Counted from the first letter of the stretch, positions 1 through 5,769 are shown. The stretch is 6,070 bases of DNA from Elusimicrobiota bacterium (GCA_016206405.1 JACQRQ010000124.1:1-6070), one strand, 5' to 3'. Made by a program: numbers and translations. The notes: generated from the sequence alone by a model not told the origin.

Positions 1-278
1 ATCGAGTACCACTGGACCTTGGCTATTTTTTTCCCTTCCGGAGTCGCCGCGTTTTCAAGCGCGATGCAGTTCGACGGGCAAGCCTTGACGCATAAATTGC
101 AGGCGATGCAGCGCTCGGCGTTAAAGAGCAGCGCGCCCCGAAAGTCGTCGTAAGGCACGAGCTTGTCCGTGGGATATTGCACCGTGATGGCGGGCTTAAA
201 CAGGTAGCGCAGCGTCACGCGCAGCCCTTTGACGATGCCGGCCGCCGAAACCCAGATATTTTCGAAGTAGCCCTTCAT
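1..278 (-). CDS. nuoI: NADH-quinone oxidoreductase subunit I (NuoI), partial, C-terminus outside window
   Basis: This is the N-terminal 92 residues of the two-[4Fe-4S] ferredoxin-like subunit that carries electrons through the peripheral arm of complex I towards cluster N2. The protein starts MKGYFENIWV. An amphipathic, membrane-facing stretch (about residues 8-35, with VTLRYLFKPAITVQYP) is typical of NuoI. The first cluster motif, CIACNLCVKACP, supplies Cys57, Cys60, Cys63 and Cys67; a further Cys71 follows (PSNCI) and is not a standard ligand. The second CxxCxxCxxxCP motif must lie beyond the window edge. The ATG (278-276) overlaps the nuoH stop in an ATGA junction, which implies translational coupling. 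The family call is very secure. The gene is cut by the window end, not broken. Confidence 0.97.
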   Translation of the reverse strand, partial: MKGYFENIWVSAAGIVKGLRVTLRYLFKPAITVQYPTDKLVPYDDFRGALLFNAERCIACNLCVKACPSNCIALENAATPEGKKIAKVQWYS

Positions 279-1684
279 AAAAACAGGTAAACCGCTCCGA
301 AGGCGATATTGGCGAAGCTCCACGGCAGCAGGAATTTCCAATTAAAGTCCATGAGGCGATCCACGCGGAAGCGGGGAAAGGTCCAACGGAACCACAAAAA
401 GCAGAAGGCGATGAGGCCGGTTTTGGCGAAGAACCAAAGCCAGCTCGGCCAAATGCGAAGAAAAGGCAGCGGCGCGTTTCCCCCTCCCAGGAAGAACGTG
501 GCCACCAGCGCCGAGGAAAGAAACACATACGCGTATTCCGCGAAAAAGAAAAGCGAGAATTTCATGCCGGAATATTCCGTATGAAAGCCGGCCACCAGCT
601 CGGACTCGGCCTCGGGGATGTCGAAAGGTATGCGGTTGGTCTCGGCGACCGAGGCGATCAAGAAAATGACGAAGGCGATTTGCCCCATGACGGGGTAAAA
701 AATAAACCAGCGGGGGATAAAGCCCAGCCAGTAGCCGCTCTGAAAATCGTTGATCGCCGTCAGATTCAGGGACCCCACCAGCAAGATAACGGGAATGACG
801 GAAAATGTCCGCGGCAGCTCATAGGAGACGAGCTGGGCGCCGGCGCGAAGGCCCCCCAGCAAAGAGAATTTATTGCCGCTGCCCCATCCCGCCATGACGA
901 TGCCGATCACCGTCATTCCGGAGACCGCAAAAATGTATAAAACCCCGATGTCGATATCCGCCGCCGTCAAGCCGCTGCCGAAATAGACCGGCGCGAAGGC
1001 CAGCACGGCCGGGGCCGCGGCGACGATCGGCGCCAGGAGGTGAATCCAGGCATCCGCCGCGCGGGGCGAGACGTCCTCCTTGAGCATCAGCTTGATGCCG
1101 TCGGCGATGGTCTGCGCCCAGCCGTGAAATCCCCCCACGTACATCGGCCCGAGCCGCGACTGCATATGCGCCGAAATTTTGCGCTCCCACCAAACGAGGA
1201 ACAACGGCGCCAACGCCACCAGATGGAAAACGACCACCACCTTGACGGCCGACCAAGCTCCCTGCGCCCACAACTCCGGCACCTGCCGGAGCCGCAATAA
1301 ATTCATCGCCCAGTCGTAAGCGAGATTGGCCCAAACTGAAATTTCGCCCACAGACCAGCCGAGAAGCAGAACTCCGGCGACGATGCCGGCCAGCCAGTAG
1401 GCTCCGCGCACAAAGGACGGCCGCGCCCAAGGATTGGGCCAGACCTCCGTGGGCCAAAGACGAGCGGAGCCAAGCAGGCGGCCGCGGCCGTTATTGAGCC
1501 GCGGCTCCGGCAAGACCTCGGCGGGCGCCGCCGGCTTGGCGGCCGGACGAGCAGCCGCCGCGGCCGGTTTTGCGTGCGCGGCCGCAGGGATGGAAGGCTT
1601 CGCGACGCCGGGAACCGGCGCCTGCGCGGAACCCTGCGAATCCTCGCCTGAATTTTTCACGTTTTCCCGGTTTGTCTCGGACAT
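275..1684 (-). CDS. nuoH: NADH-quinone oxidoreductase subunit H (NuoH) with a long N-terminal extension
   Basis: NuoH is the membrane subunit that, with NuoB and NuoD, forms the quinone-access chamber and links quinone reduction to proton translocation. Family signatures are clear: WERK (166-169) followed by MQSRLGP and VGG, ADGIKLMLKED (194-204), SLLGGLR..AQLVSYE (274-289), AETNRIPFDIPEAESELVAG (347-366) and TEYSGMKFSLFFFAEY (369-384). Several hydrophobic helices follow, and the protein ends at residue 469. Typical NuoH is about 320-350 residues with the ERK motif near residue 30-35, so this protein has about 130 extra N-terminal residues. They comprise an Ala/Pro-rich low-complexity tract (about 19-60), a basic and Trp-rich segment (about 61-92) and one extra hydrophobic helix (about 93-117). 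The ATG at 1684 lies 7 nt after the nuoD stop, with only a weak Shine-Dalgarno. I found no better internal start before the core, so the extension is probably translated. nuoI follows with a 4-nt overlap. Confidence 0.96.
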   Translation of the reverse strand: MSETNRENVKNSGEDSQGSAQAPVPGVAKPSIPAAAHAKPAAAAARPAAKPAAPAEVLPEPRLNNGRGRLLGSARLWPTEVWPNPWARPSFVRGAYWLAGIVAGVLLLGWSVGEISVWANLAYDWAMNLLRLRQVPELWAQGAWSAVKVVVVFHLVALAPLFLVWWERKISAHMQSRLGPMYVGGFHGWAQTIADGIKLMLKEDVSPRAADAWIHLLAPIVAAAPAVLAFAPVYFGSGLTAADIDIGVLYIFAVSGMTVIGIVMAGWGSGNKFSLLGGLRAGAQLVSYELPRTFSVIPVILLVGSLNLTAINDFQSGYWLGFIPRWFIFYPVMGQIAFVIFLIASVAETNRIPFDIPEAESELVAGFHTEYSGMKFSLFFFAEYAYVFLSSALVATFFLGGGNAPLPFLRIWPSWLWFFAKTGLIAFCFLWFRWTFPRFRVDRLMDFNWKFLLPWSFANIAFGAVYLFL

Positions 1685-1691
1685 AAAACGG

Positions 1692-2837
1692 CTACCTGTC
1701 CACTTCTCCCAACACGATGTCTATCGAGCCCAAAACGGCGATGACGTCGGCCACCTTAAGGCCCACCAAAGATTCCTGCAACAGGGCCAAATTGATGAAG
1801 GACGGAGCGCGCACGTGCATGCGGTACGGGCTGAAGCCGCCGTCGCTGACCAGGTATATCCCCAAATCGCCGCGCGAGCTCTCGATATGCGCGTAAGCCT
1901 CGCCGGGCGGAGGCTTGGGGACCTTGGCCACGCCGCGGCCCTGAACGGGACCCGGCTTGAGCTGATCCAATATCTGCTCGATGATGCGGACCGATTGCGC
2001 CATCTCGCGCACGCGGCAATAATAACGGTCCCAGCAGGAGCCGTCCTTGCCGACGACGACCTCGAAATCGGCCTTGCGGTAAGAGGCATACGGCGCGAAT
2101 TTCCTGACGTCATAGCCGACTCCGCTGGCCCTCAGATTCGGCCCCGAGAGCCCCCAATTGACCGCCTGGTCCTTGGGCACTTTTCCCACCGTTTGGGTGC
2201 GGTCCAGGAAGATCGGGTTGAAGCTGAGCAGATCGTCGTATTCCTTGAGCCTCGGCTTGAAGTGTTCCAGGAATTCCTTGGCCTTGCCGCACCATGGGTC
2301 CGGCAGGTCCTTCATCACCCCGCCCAGGCGGATGTAATTGAAAGTCATCCGGGCGCCGCAGACCATTTCAAACAGGTCCAAAACCATCTCGCGCTCGCGG
2401 AAGGCGTAAAGAAACGGCGTGAACGCGCCGATGTCTATGCCGTAGGTGCCGAAGAAAAGGAGATGGCTGGCGATCCGGTTGAATTCGCACATGACGGTCC
2501 TTAAATCGTCGGCCCGTTCGGGCACTTCGATCTTCATGAGCCGCTCCGCCGCCATGCAGAAAACCAGATTATTCATCATGGAGGAGATGTAGTCCCAACG
2601 GTCCGTCAACACCACGCAATGATGATAGCCGCGCACCTCGGAGAGTTTTTCAGAACCGCGGTGAAGGTATCCCACATCCGGCTCGGCGCGGACGATTTTC
2701 TCGCCTTCCACCGTCAGCCCCATGCGCAAAACCCCGTGCGTGGAGGGATGCTGCGGCCCCATATTGATGAACATCTGGTCCGTCTTCATTTCCGGGGCGG
2801 CCGTCGCCGCCGGCGCGGGAGCGGGGTTAGTCGTCAT
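1692..2837 (-). CDS. nuoD: NADH-quinone oxidoreductase subunit D (NuoD, 49-kDa subunit)
   Basis: NuoD provides most of the quinone-binding pocket in the peripheral arm of complex I and is related to the large subunit of [NiFe] hydrogenases. At 381 residues it is complete. Visible motifs are GPQHPSTHGVLR (27-38), HRGSEKL (59-65), DRWDY (79-83), TPFLYAFREREM in the middle, LRASGVGYDVRK, the SRGDLGIYLVSDGG region and the family-typical end GEVDR. The quinone-headgroup residues, known as His38 and Tyr87 in Thermus Nqo4, correspond to His34 and Tyr83. Arg60 corresponds to the arginine that NDUFAF7 dimethylates in mitochondrial NDUFS2. The first ~20 residues are an Ala/Pro-rich tail. The segment usually reading like METSMEAVIYHFKxYTEG before the GE.Y motif is missing (KPPPGEAY follows directly), a shortened form that I recall in some other bacterial NuoD proteins. 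The ATG has AAGGA 5 nt upstream and overlaps the end of nuoC by 11 nt. Confidence 0.98.
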   Translation of the reverse strand: MTTNPAPAPAATAAPEMKTDQMFINMGPQHPSTHGVLRMGLTVEGEKIVRAEPDVGYLHRGSEKLSEVRGYHHCVVLTDRWDYISSMMNNLVFCMAAERLMKIEVPERADDLRTVMCEFNRIASHLLFFGTYGIDIGAFTPFLYAFREREMVLDLFEMVCGARMTFNYIRLGGVMKDLPDPWCGKAKEFLEHFKPRLKEYDDLLSFNPIFLDRTQTVGKVPKDQAVNWGLSGPNLRASGVGYDVRKFAPYASYRKADFEVVVGKDGSCWDRYYCRVREMAQSVRIIEQILDQLKPGPVQGRGVAKVPKPPPGEAYAHIESSRGDLGIYLVSDGGFSPYRMHVRAPSFINLALLQESLVGLKVADVIAVLGSIDIVLGEVDR

Positions 2838-3399
2838 AGCGGTCCTTTTGATGGACGTAATCTTTCCGCAAAGGGTGGCCTTGGATGAAATCCGGAGTCA
2901 GAATCTTCTTCAAATTGGGGTGCCCGTCGAAAGTCACGCCCAGGAGGTCGTATACCTCGCGCTCCTGCCAATCGGCCGTCTTATAAAGGCCCGCCAAGGA
3001 AGGAAGGTTGGGCGAATTCCTGGGGACCTCCGCCTTGACCATCACTTTGCGGCCCCGGCTGAGAGCGCTGGCCAAATAGACCACCTCGAAACTCTCGCGG
3101 TAAGCGACATTGGGGGCCGCGGGAGCCTGCTGAACCTGCGGCGTCGCGCCGTCCGGCAAAAAAGGATTGGGATTGGGCTCGGTGATATAGCCGAGGCGAT
3201 TGACGGGGCCCTTCCAATCGACGGCGGTGACCATGTCCAGATAATCGAAGCCCAACGTATCTTTAAGAAAAGCGAAGAAGGCCGCGACATCCTTCGCGAG
3301 GACCTTCAGCGTGAGATAGGGTTCGACTTGCGCCCGGTCTTTTTCCAGCTTCGGATATCCGGCCTTGATTTCGGTGAAAAGATCCTCGTGGGCCGTCAT
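2827..3399 (-). CDS. nuoC: NADH-quinone oxidoreductase subunit C (NuoC, 30-kDa subunit)
   Basis: NuoC is a cofactor-less peripheral-arm subunit that packs against NuoD and NuoB. The 190-residue protein has the two expected parts: an N-terminal alpha/beta domain (LGFDYLDMVTAVDW, 49-62) and the C-terminal 30-kDa signature ADWQEREVYDLLGVTFDGHPNLKKILTP (142-169) ending GHPLRKDY (174-181). Between them, residues about 73-101 form a Pro/Asn/Gln/Ala-rich insertion (TEPNPNPF to APAAPNVAY) where other NuoC proteins have a short loop. It is not fused to NuoD, unlike the E. coli NuoCD fusion. The ATG overlaps the nuoB stop in an ATGA junction and is preceded by GGGAG-type Shine-Dalgarno sequence. The 3' end overlaps nuoD by 11 nt. 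Confidence 0.97.
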   Translation of the reverse strand: MTAHEDLFTEIKAGYPKLEKDRAQVEPYLTLKVLAKDVAAFFAFLKDTLGFDYLDMVTAVDWKGPVNRLGYITEPNPNPFLPDGATPQVQQAPAAPNVAYRESFEVVYLASALSRGRKVMVKAEVPRNSPNLPSLAGLYKTADWQEREVYDLLGVTFDGHPNLKKILTPDFIQGHPLRKDYVHQKDRYDD

Positions 3400-3941
3400 A
3401 GCTCCCGGCTCCCTTTCGCCTGCTGGAAAGTGGCGCCGTGGGTGTTTTTAAGCTTCATGCGGGATATTTTCTCCTGCAGTTTGATCACCGCGTATTGAAG
3501 CGCTTCAGGCCGGGGAGGACAGCCTCCGATGTAGATATCCACCGGAATAATTTTGTCCACTCCCTTGACCACCGAATAGGAGTCATAATACGGCCCGCCG
3601 CAGTTGGCGCAACTGCCCATGGAGATGACAAAGCGCGGCTCCGGCATCTGGTGATAAATTTGGATGATGGGATCGGCCATTTTCTTGACCACGGTCCCGG
3701 CGATAATCATCACATCCGCCTGCCGGGGAGTGGGACGGGGAATGACGCCCATCCGGTCAAAATCAAAGCGCGACGCGTAAGAGCCCATCATTTCGATGGC
3801 GCAGCAAGCCAAACCGAAGGTCAACGGCCACACCGAGGATTTTCTGCCCCAACCGATGATCGCGTCGGCCGTGGTCAAAACGATTTCCCCTCCGGGCACA
3901 CGGCCCGAAATGCCGGGCAATTTTTCCAGCACCACTCCCAT
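3396..3941 (-). CDS. nuoB: NADH-quinone oxidoreductase subunit B (NuoB, cluster N2 subunit)
   Basis: NuoB holds [4Fe-4S] cluster N2, the last iron-sulfur centre before quinone. The 181-residue protein shows all the ligands: the tandem Cys46-Cys47 in GLACCAIEMM, Cys111 in MGSCANCGG and Cys141 in IGGCPPRPEA. Other family motifs are SRFDFDRMGVIPRPTPRQADVMIIAGTV (57-84) and the IYHQMPEPRFVISMG helix/strand. Cys114 is an extra cysteine of a kind common in the family. The N-terminus is short and has no targeting sequence. The ATG has a GGGGGAGG Shine-Dalgarno ending about 4 nt upstream. It lies 19 nt after nuoA, the largest gap in the operon, and the 3' end overlaps nuoC by 4 nt. Confidence 0.98.
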   Translation of the reverse strand: MGVVLEKLPGISGRVPGGEIVLTTADAIIGWGRKSSVWPLTFGLACCAIEMMGSYASRFDFDRMGVIPRPTPRQADVMIIAGTVVKKMADPIIQIYHQMPEPRFVISMGSCANCGGPYYDSYSVVKGVDKIIPVDIYIGGCPPRPEALQYAVIKLQEKISRMKLKNTHGATFQQAKGSREL

Positions 3942-3960
3942 GCGGCCTCCCCCAGCGACG

Positions 3961-4320
3961 CTAATCCCAGACCAGAGCGCCTTTCTTCCAGGCGTACATC
4001 AAGCCGGCGAACAGCACGGCCAGAAAAACCATCATTTCCCCGACGACAAAGCCGATATCCATCGTCTTGGCGCTCACCGCCCAGGGAATGACGAACAAGG
4101 CCTCCACATCGAAGATGACGAACAGCAGCGCGACGACATAGAACCGGAAATTGGTTTTGATTTCGGTGGAGCCGACGGCTTCAACGCCGCATTCGTAGGT
4201 CGTCGCTTTGATCGGATCCGGAACGCGAGGGCGCAAAAGCCAAGCCCCGATCAGGGACGCCACCGCAAACCCGACGGACACCACGCCGAAAACCATCAAA
4301 GTCAGGTAAGCCTCAAACAT
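3961..4320 (-). CDS. nuoA: NADH-quinone oxidoreductase subunit A (NuoA)
   Basis: NuoA is a small membrane subunit of complex I at the junction with the peripheral arm, and its first loop lies near the quinone chamber. The 119-residue protein has three hydrophobic helices (about 5-28, 60-80 and 88-110). It carries the family signature TTYECGVEAVGS (40-51), including the loop cysteine Cys44, and FRFYVVALLFVIFDVEALFVIPWA (59-82) with the conserved acidic pair in helix 2. The length is normal. AAGGA lies 7 nt before the ATG, inside the end of the preceding methyltransferase gene, which it overlaps by 8 nt. nuoA is therefore unlikely to be transcribed or translated independently of that gene. Confidence 0.97.
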   Translation of the reverse strand: MFEAYLTLMVFGVVSVGFAVASLIGAWLLRPRVPDPIKATTYECGVEAVGSTEIKTNFRFYVVALLFVIFDVEALFVIPWAVSAKTMDIGFVVGEMMVFLAVLFAGLMYAWKKGALVWD

Positions 4321-5383
4321 CGGCGTTTCCTTGAGCCTGAGAGATTTTCAGCCCTTTGCTCTGCACAAGAACTTTATAGATGTCGCCCATTCCTTCCGGA
4401 TGGAACAATGTCTTCATCCGGTTTCTGGACTTTGCCGAATCTTGGTCCAGCCCCCGGGGCAGGCGCTCCAGTATGCCGTTGGCTATCATGAAGCGTCCCA
4501 TAGTCGTAAAGGCCTCCGTTTCAAGGCCGGCCGCCCGGCCGTCCTGGATCAGAGCTTCGAAATCCACCGGACAGGAGATGTCCTCCCGCCCCATTTCCTG
4601 GAGCGGGACCGGACTGGAAAAATGCTTGTAGATGAACCGCGGGACGGCCATGGCCGCGTCCGGAGTTCGCCGCCCGTAATCGATGGTGAGCACCTTTCCC
4701 ATGATTAATTTTTCAGATACGGCCTTGAGCCAGCGCGCGGCCTCTAAATTGAGCACAAAGCGGCTCCCTTCCGGCACGGCCGGAGCGACGGCCTGAGCCC
4801 TGCGGAGTAGTTCCTGGGACGAAAAATCCCCCAAGCTATACTGCCGGCCGCCCGCTTCTTGGTCCGGCGCGACATAAACCTCATAAACCCGGCCGCCCGC
4901 TTTTTCCAACAAATGGGCGGGAAGGGCGTCGACCAGCTCATTGGACAAAAAAACGCCTTCCACGCGCGGAAGGCTGTCGAGAGACTCCAACACTTCGAGC
5001 TTTCCCTCCGGCAGGATATCCCCCAGGGCCCGCATACGCTGGGAGCATGCCTGGCGGAATTTGGGAGATTTCTCGACCAAATAAAAGCGGAGACGGGCGA
5101 ACAGGGACGGATGCTCGCGCGCCAAGGATTGGATGAGGGATTCAGCCAGGAGGCCTTCGCCGCAGCCCATTTCGACGACCGCATAGGTCGTCCCGTTGCG
5201 CCCGGCATAACCTGAAAAGGACTGCAACTGCCCGGAGAGCCAGGCGGCGAGGGTTTGGCCGAAACTGACGTGCAGCTCGGGAGCCGTATAGAAATCTTTC
5301 CGGACCTCCCGATGGGTGCTGTAATACCCGCCCTCCGGGTCATAGAGGGCGGCGTCCATATAATCCTTAAAGGTCTTCTGCAC
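4313..5383 (-). CDS. SAM-dependent protein arginine methyltransferase of the MidA/NDUFAF7 (DUF185) family
   Basis: This is a class I methyltransferase of the COG1565 family. In human mitochondria NDUFAF7 symmetrically dimethylates one arginine of NDUFS2 and is needed for complex I assembly; Dictyostelium MidA has a related role. Visible family features are DYMDAALYDPEGGYYSTH (7-24), FYTAPELHVSFG (31-42), SAM motif I VVEMGCGEG (69-77), YLVEKSPKFR (101-110), SNELVDALP (147-155), GKVLTIDYG (229-237), EDISCPVDFEAL (267-278) and the tail HPEGMGDIYKVLV (328-340). No signal peptide or membrane helix is seen, so it is probably cytoplasmic. The start is uncertain. A GTG at 5383 keeps the family-typical FKDYM segment but has a weak ribosome site and overlaps the histone gene by 17 nt. 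An ATG at 5359 has AAGGA 4 nt upstream and would give 348 residues. Its 3' end overlaps nuoA by 8 nt, so it belongs to the complex I operon. The substrate is inferred, not shown. Confidence 0.93.
   Translation of the reverse strand: MQKTFKDYMDAALYDPEGGYYSTHREVRKDFYTAPELHVSFGQTLAAWLSGQLQSFSGYAGRNGTTYAVVEMGCGEGLLAESLIQSLAREHPSLFARLRFYLVEKSPKFRQACSQRMRALGDILPEGKLEVLESLDSLPRVEGVFLSNELVDALPAHLLEKAGGRVYEVYVAPDQEAGGRQYSLGDFSSQELLRRAQAVAPAVPEGSRFVLNLEAARWLKAVSEKLIMGKVLTIDYGRRTPDAAMAVPRFIYKHFSSPVPLQEMGREDISCPVDFEALIQDGRAAGLETEAFTTMGRFMIANGILERLPRGLDQDSAKSRNRMKTLFHPEGMGDIYKVLVQSKGLKISQAQGNADV
5364..5368 (-). promoter_or_regulatory. Ribosome-binding site AAGGA, alternative start of the methyltransferase gene
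   Basis: AAGGA overlaps the TAA stop of the histone gene (TTTAAGGATTATATG) and lies 4 nt before an in-frame ATG at 5359-5357. It supports a 348-residue methyltransferase whose translation restarts right at the histone stop. The competing GTG at 5383 has no comparable site but preserves the conserved FxxYM segment. Confidence 0.5.
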
Positions 5384-5546
5384 CGAGGGTTTTCTTTTTG
5401 CCGTCCTGCTTGACTTTATTGATCGAGGCGTTGACCGTTTCGACCACCTTGGCCGACAGCTTGTCCAGATAATCCGCGCCGGTCCGATAACCGGCCTCTT
5501 TGACCAGTTTCTTGACTTTGCTGACCACTACAAGGGTATCTGCCAT
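5367..5546 (-). CDS. Small bacterial histone-fold DNA-binding protein (59 residues), first gene of the nuo operon
   Basis: The protein starts MADTLVVVSKVKKLVKEAGY and has the layout of a single histone fold. Helix 1 is VSKVKKLVKEAG (8-19). Loop 1 is YRTGAD (20-25). The long helix 2 is about 25-48 (YLDKLSAKVV to KVKQDG). The loop 2 motif KKKTLGAEDL (50-59) matches the archaeal-histone RKTxxAED motif. The protein stops there, so helix 3 is reduced to a few residues, as in the compact histones of Bdellovibrio (Bd0055/HBb). Eleven lysines and one arginine make it basic, and there is no signal peptide. The start is strongly supported by AAGGAG seven nt before the ATG and by a good promoter upstream. 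The stop TAA lies inside the methyltransferase gene (17-nt overlap from its GTG), which suggests coupling. The inferred role is nucleoid binding, probably as a dimer. A different histone-fold role cannot be excluded. Confidence 0.82.
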   Translation of the reverse strand: MADTLVVVSKVKKLVKEAGYRTGADYLDKLSAKVVETVNASINKVKQDGKKKTLGAEDL

Positions 5547-5553
5547 TTGCCGT

Positions 5554-5559
5554 CTCCTT
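5554..5559 (-). promoter_or_regulatory. Strong Shine-Dalgarno AAGGAG of the histone gene
   Basis: AAGGAG is followed by 7 nt (ACGGCAA) and then the ATG at 5546. This is the best ribosome site in the operon and fixes the start of the 59-residue gene. It also implies that the histone is translated more strongly than the genes after it. Confidence 0.85.
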
Positions 5560-5595
5560 AATTAACGCAAAATAAACTTCAATTTCTGCGGCCTC

Positions 5596-5624
5596 AGTCT
5601 ACAAAATCGAACCTTGGCAGTCAA
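5596..5624 (-). promoter_or_regulatory. Sigma70-type promoter of the histone-methyltransferase-nuo operon
   Basis: The -35 box TTGACT (5624-5619) matches 5 of 6 consensus bases. It is separated by exactly 17 bp from the -10 box TAGACT (5601-5596), which matches 4 of 6. Transcription would start near 5589 and give a leader of about 42 nt before the histone ATG. No other convincing promoter was seen between here and nuoI, so it probably drives the whole operon. Confidence 0.7.
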
Positions 5625-5652
5625 ACTTCCTTCGAGCCGGCTTGAAACTTCC
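5623..5652 (-). repeat. Pair of GGAAGTTT direct repeats around a near-palindrome at the operon promoter
   Basis: GGAAGTTT occurs at 5652-5645 and 5630-5623, 22 bp apart (about two helical turns); the second copy enters the -35 box. Between them, TTCAAGCCGGCTCGAA (5646-5631) is a 16-bp inverted repeat with one mismatched position. The placement fits a regulator binding site, but no specific regulator is recognised. The upstream copy also overlaps the foot of the hairpin following the tRNA. Confidence 0.4.
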
Positions 5653-5669
5653 CGCCCTAAGCGGGCGGG
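5651..5669 (-). terminator. GC-rich hairpin downstream of the tRNA, possible weak terminator
   Basis: A perfect 7-bp stem CCCGCCC/GGGCGGG with loop GCTTA lies 26 nt after the 3' end of the tRNA. What follows is AAGTTTC and not a U-run, so intrinsic termination would be weak. It could instead mark the 3' end for processing, or allow partial read-through into the histone-nuo operon. Confidence 0.45.
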
Positions 5670-5695
5670 CTTCCATCGAAGCTAGTGAAATTTTG

Positions 5696-5768
5696 TGGCT
5701 CGGGCAGGAATTGAACCTGCGACCTAGCGCTTATGAAACGCCCGCTCTGACCACTGAGCTACCGAGCC
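5696..5768 (-). tRNA. tRNA with anticodon CAU, most likely tRNA-Ile2 (lysidine type)
   Basis: A full 73-nt cloverleaf is seen: acceptor stem GGCTCGG/CCGAGCC (7 perfect pairs), TA at positions 8-9, D stem GCTC/GAGC, anticodon stem GGCGT/GCGCT with loop TTCATAA, variable AGGTC, T stem GCAGG/CCTGC with loop TTCAATT, and discriminator A. CCA is not encoded (CAAAA follows), so a CCA-adding enzyme is required. The first pair is G1-C72, which rules against initiator tRNA. The anticodon stem (GGCG/CGCT outer pairs) and the GGTCGC junction resemble E. coli tRNA-Ile2, which reads AUA after TilS converts C34 to lysidine. They do not resemble elongator tRNA-Met. Pair 5-68 is C-G as in Ile2, but pair 4-69 is U-A as in Met, so the identity is likely but not certain. 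Confidence 0.95.
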
Positions 5769-5769
5769 C

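Noticed and set aside
1968..2010. Possible internal deletion or damage in nuoD, because the METSMEA..HFK segment is absent
   Set aside because: The reading frame is intact, flanking motifs are in register, and I recall other bacterial NuoD proteins with the same shortened loop, so it is a variant and not a broken gene.
1434..2504. A 356-codon open frame on the plus strand across nuoH and nuoD
   Set aside because: It is antisense to two unmistakable genes, has a composition typical of a GC-rich shadow frame (His/Arg/Ala/Gly-rich), and no recognisable motif or ribosome site.
3796..4491. Long plus-strand open frame opposite nuoB, nuoA and the methyltransferase
   Set aside because: It spans several real genes on the other strand and reads as low-complexity basic sequence without any domain.
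5696..5768. Initiator tRNA-fMet
   Set aside because: The 1-72 pair is G-C and not the initiator mismatch, and the anticodon stem lacks the three G-C pairs next to the loop.
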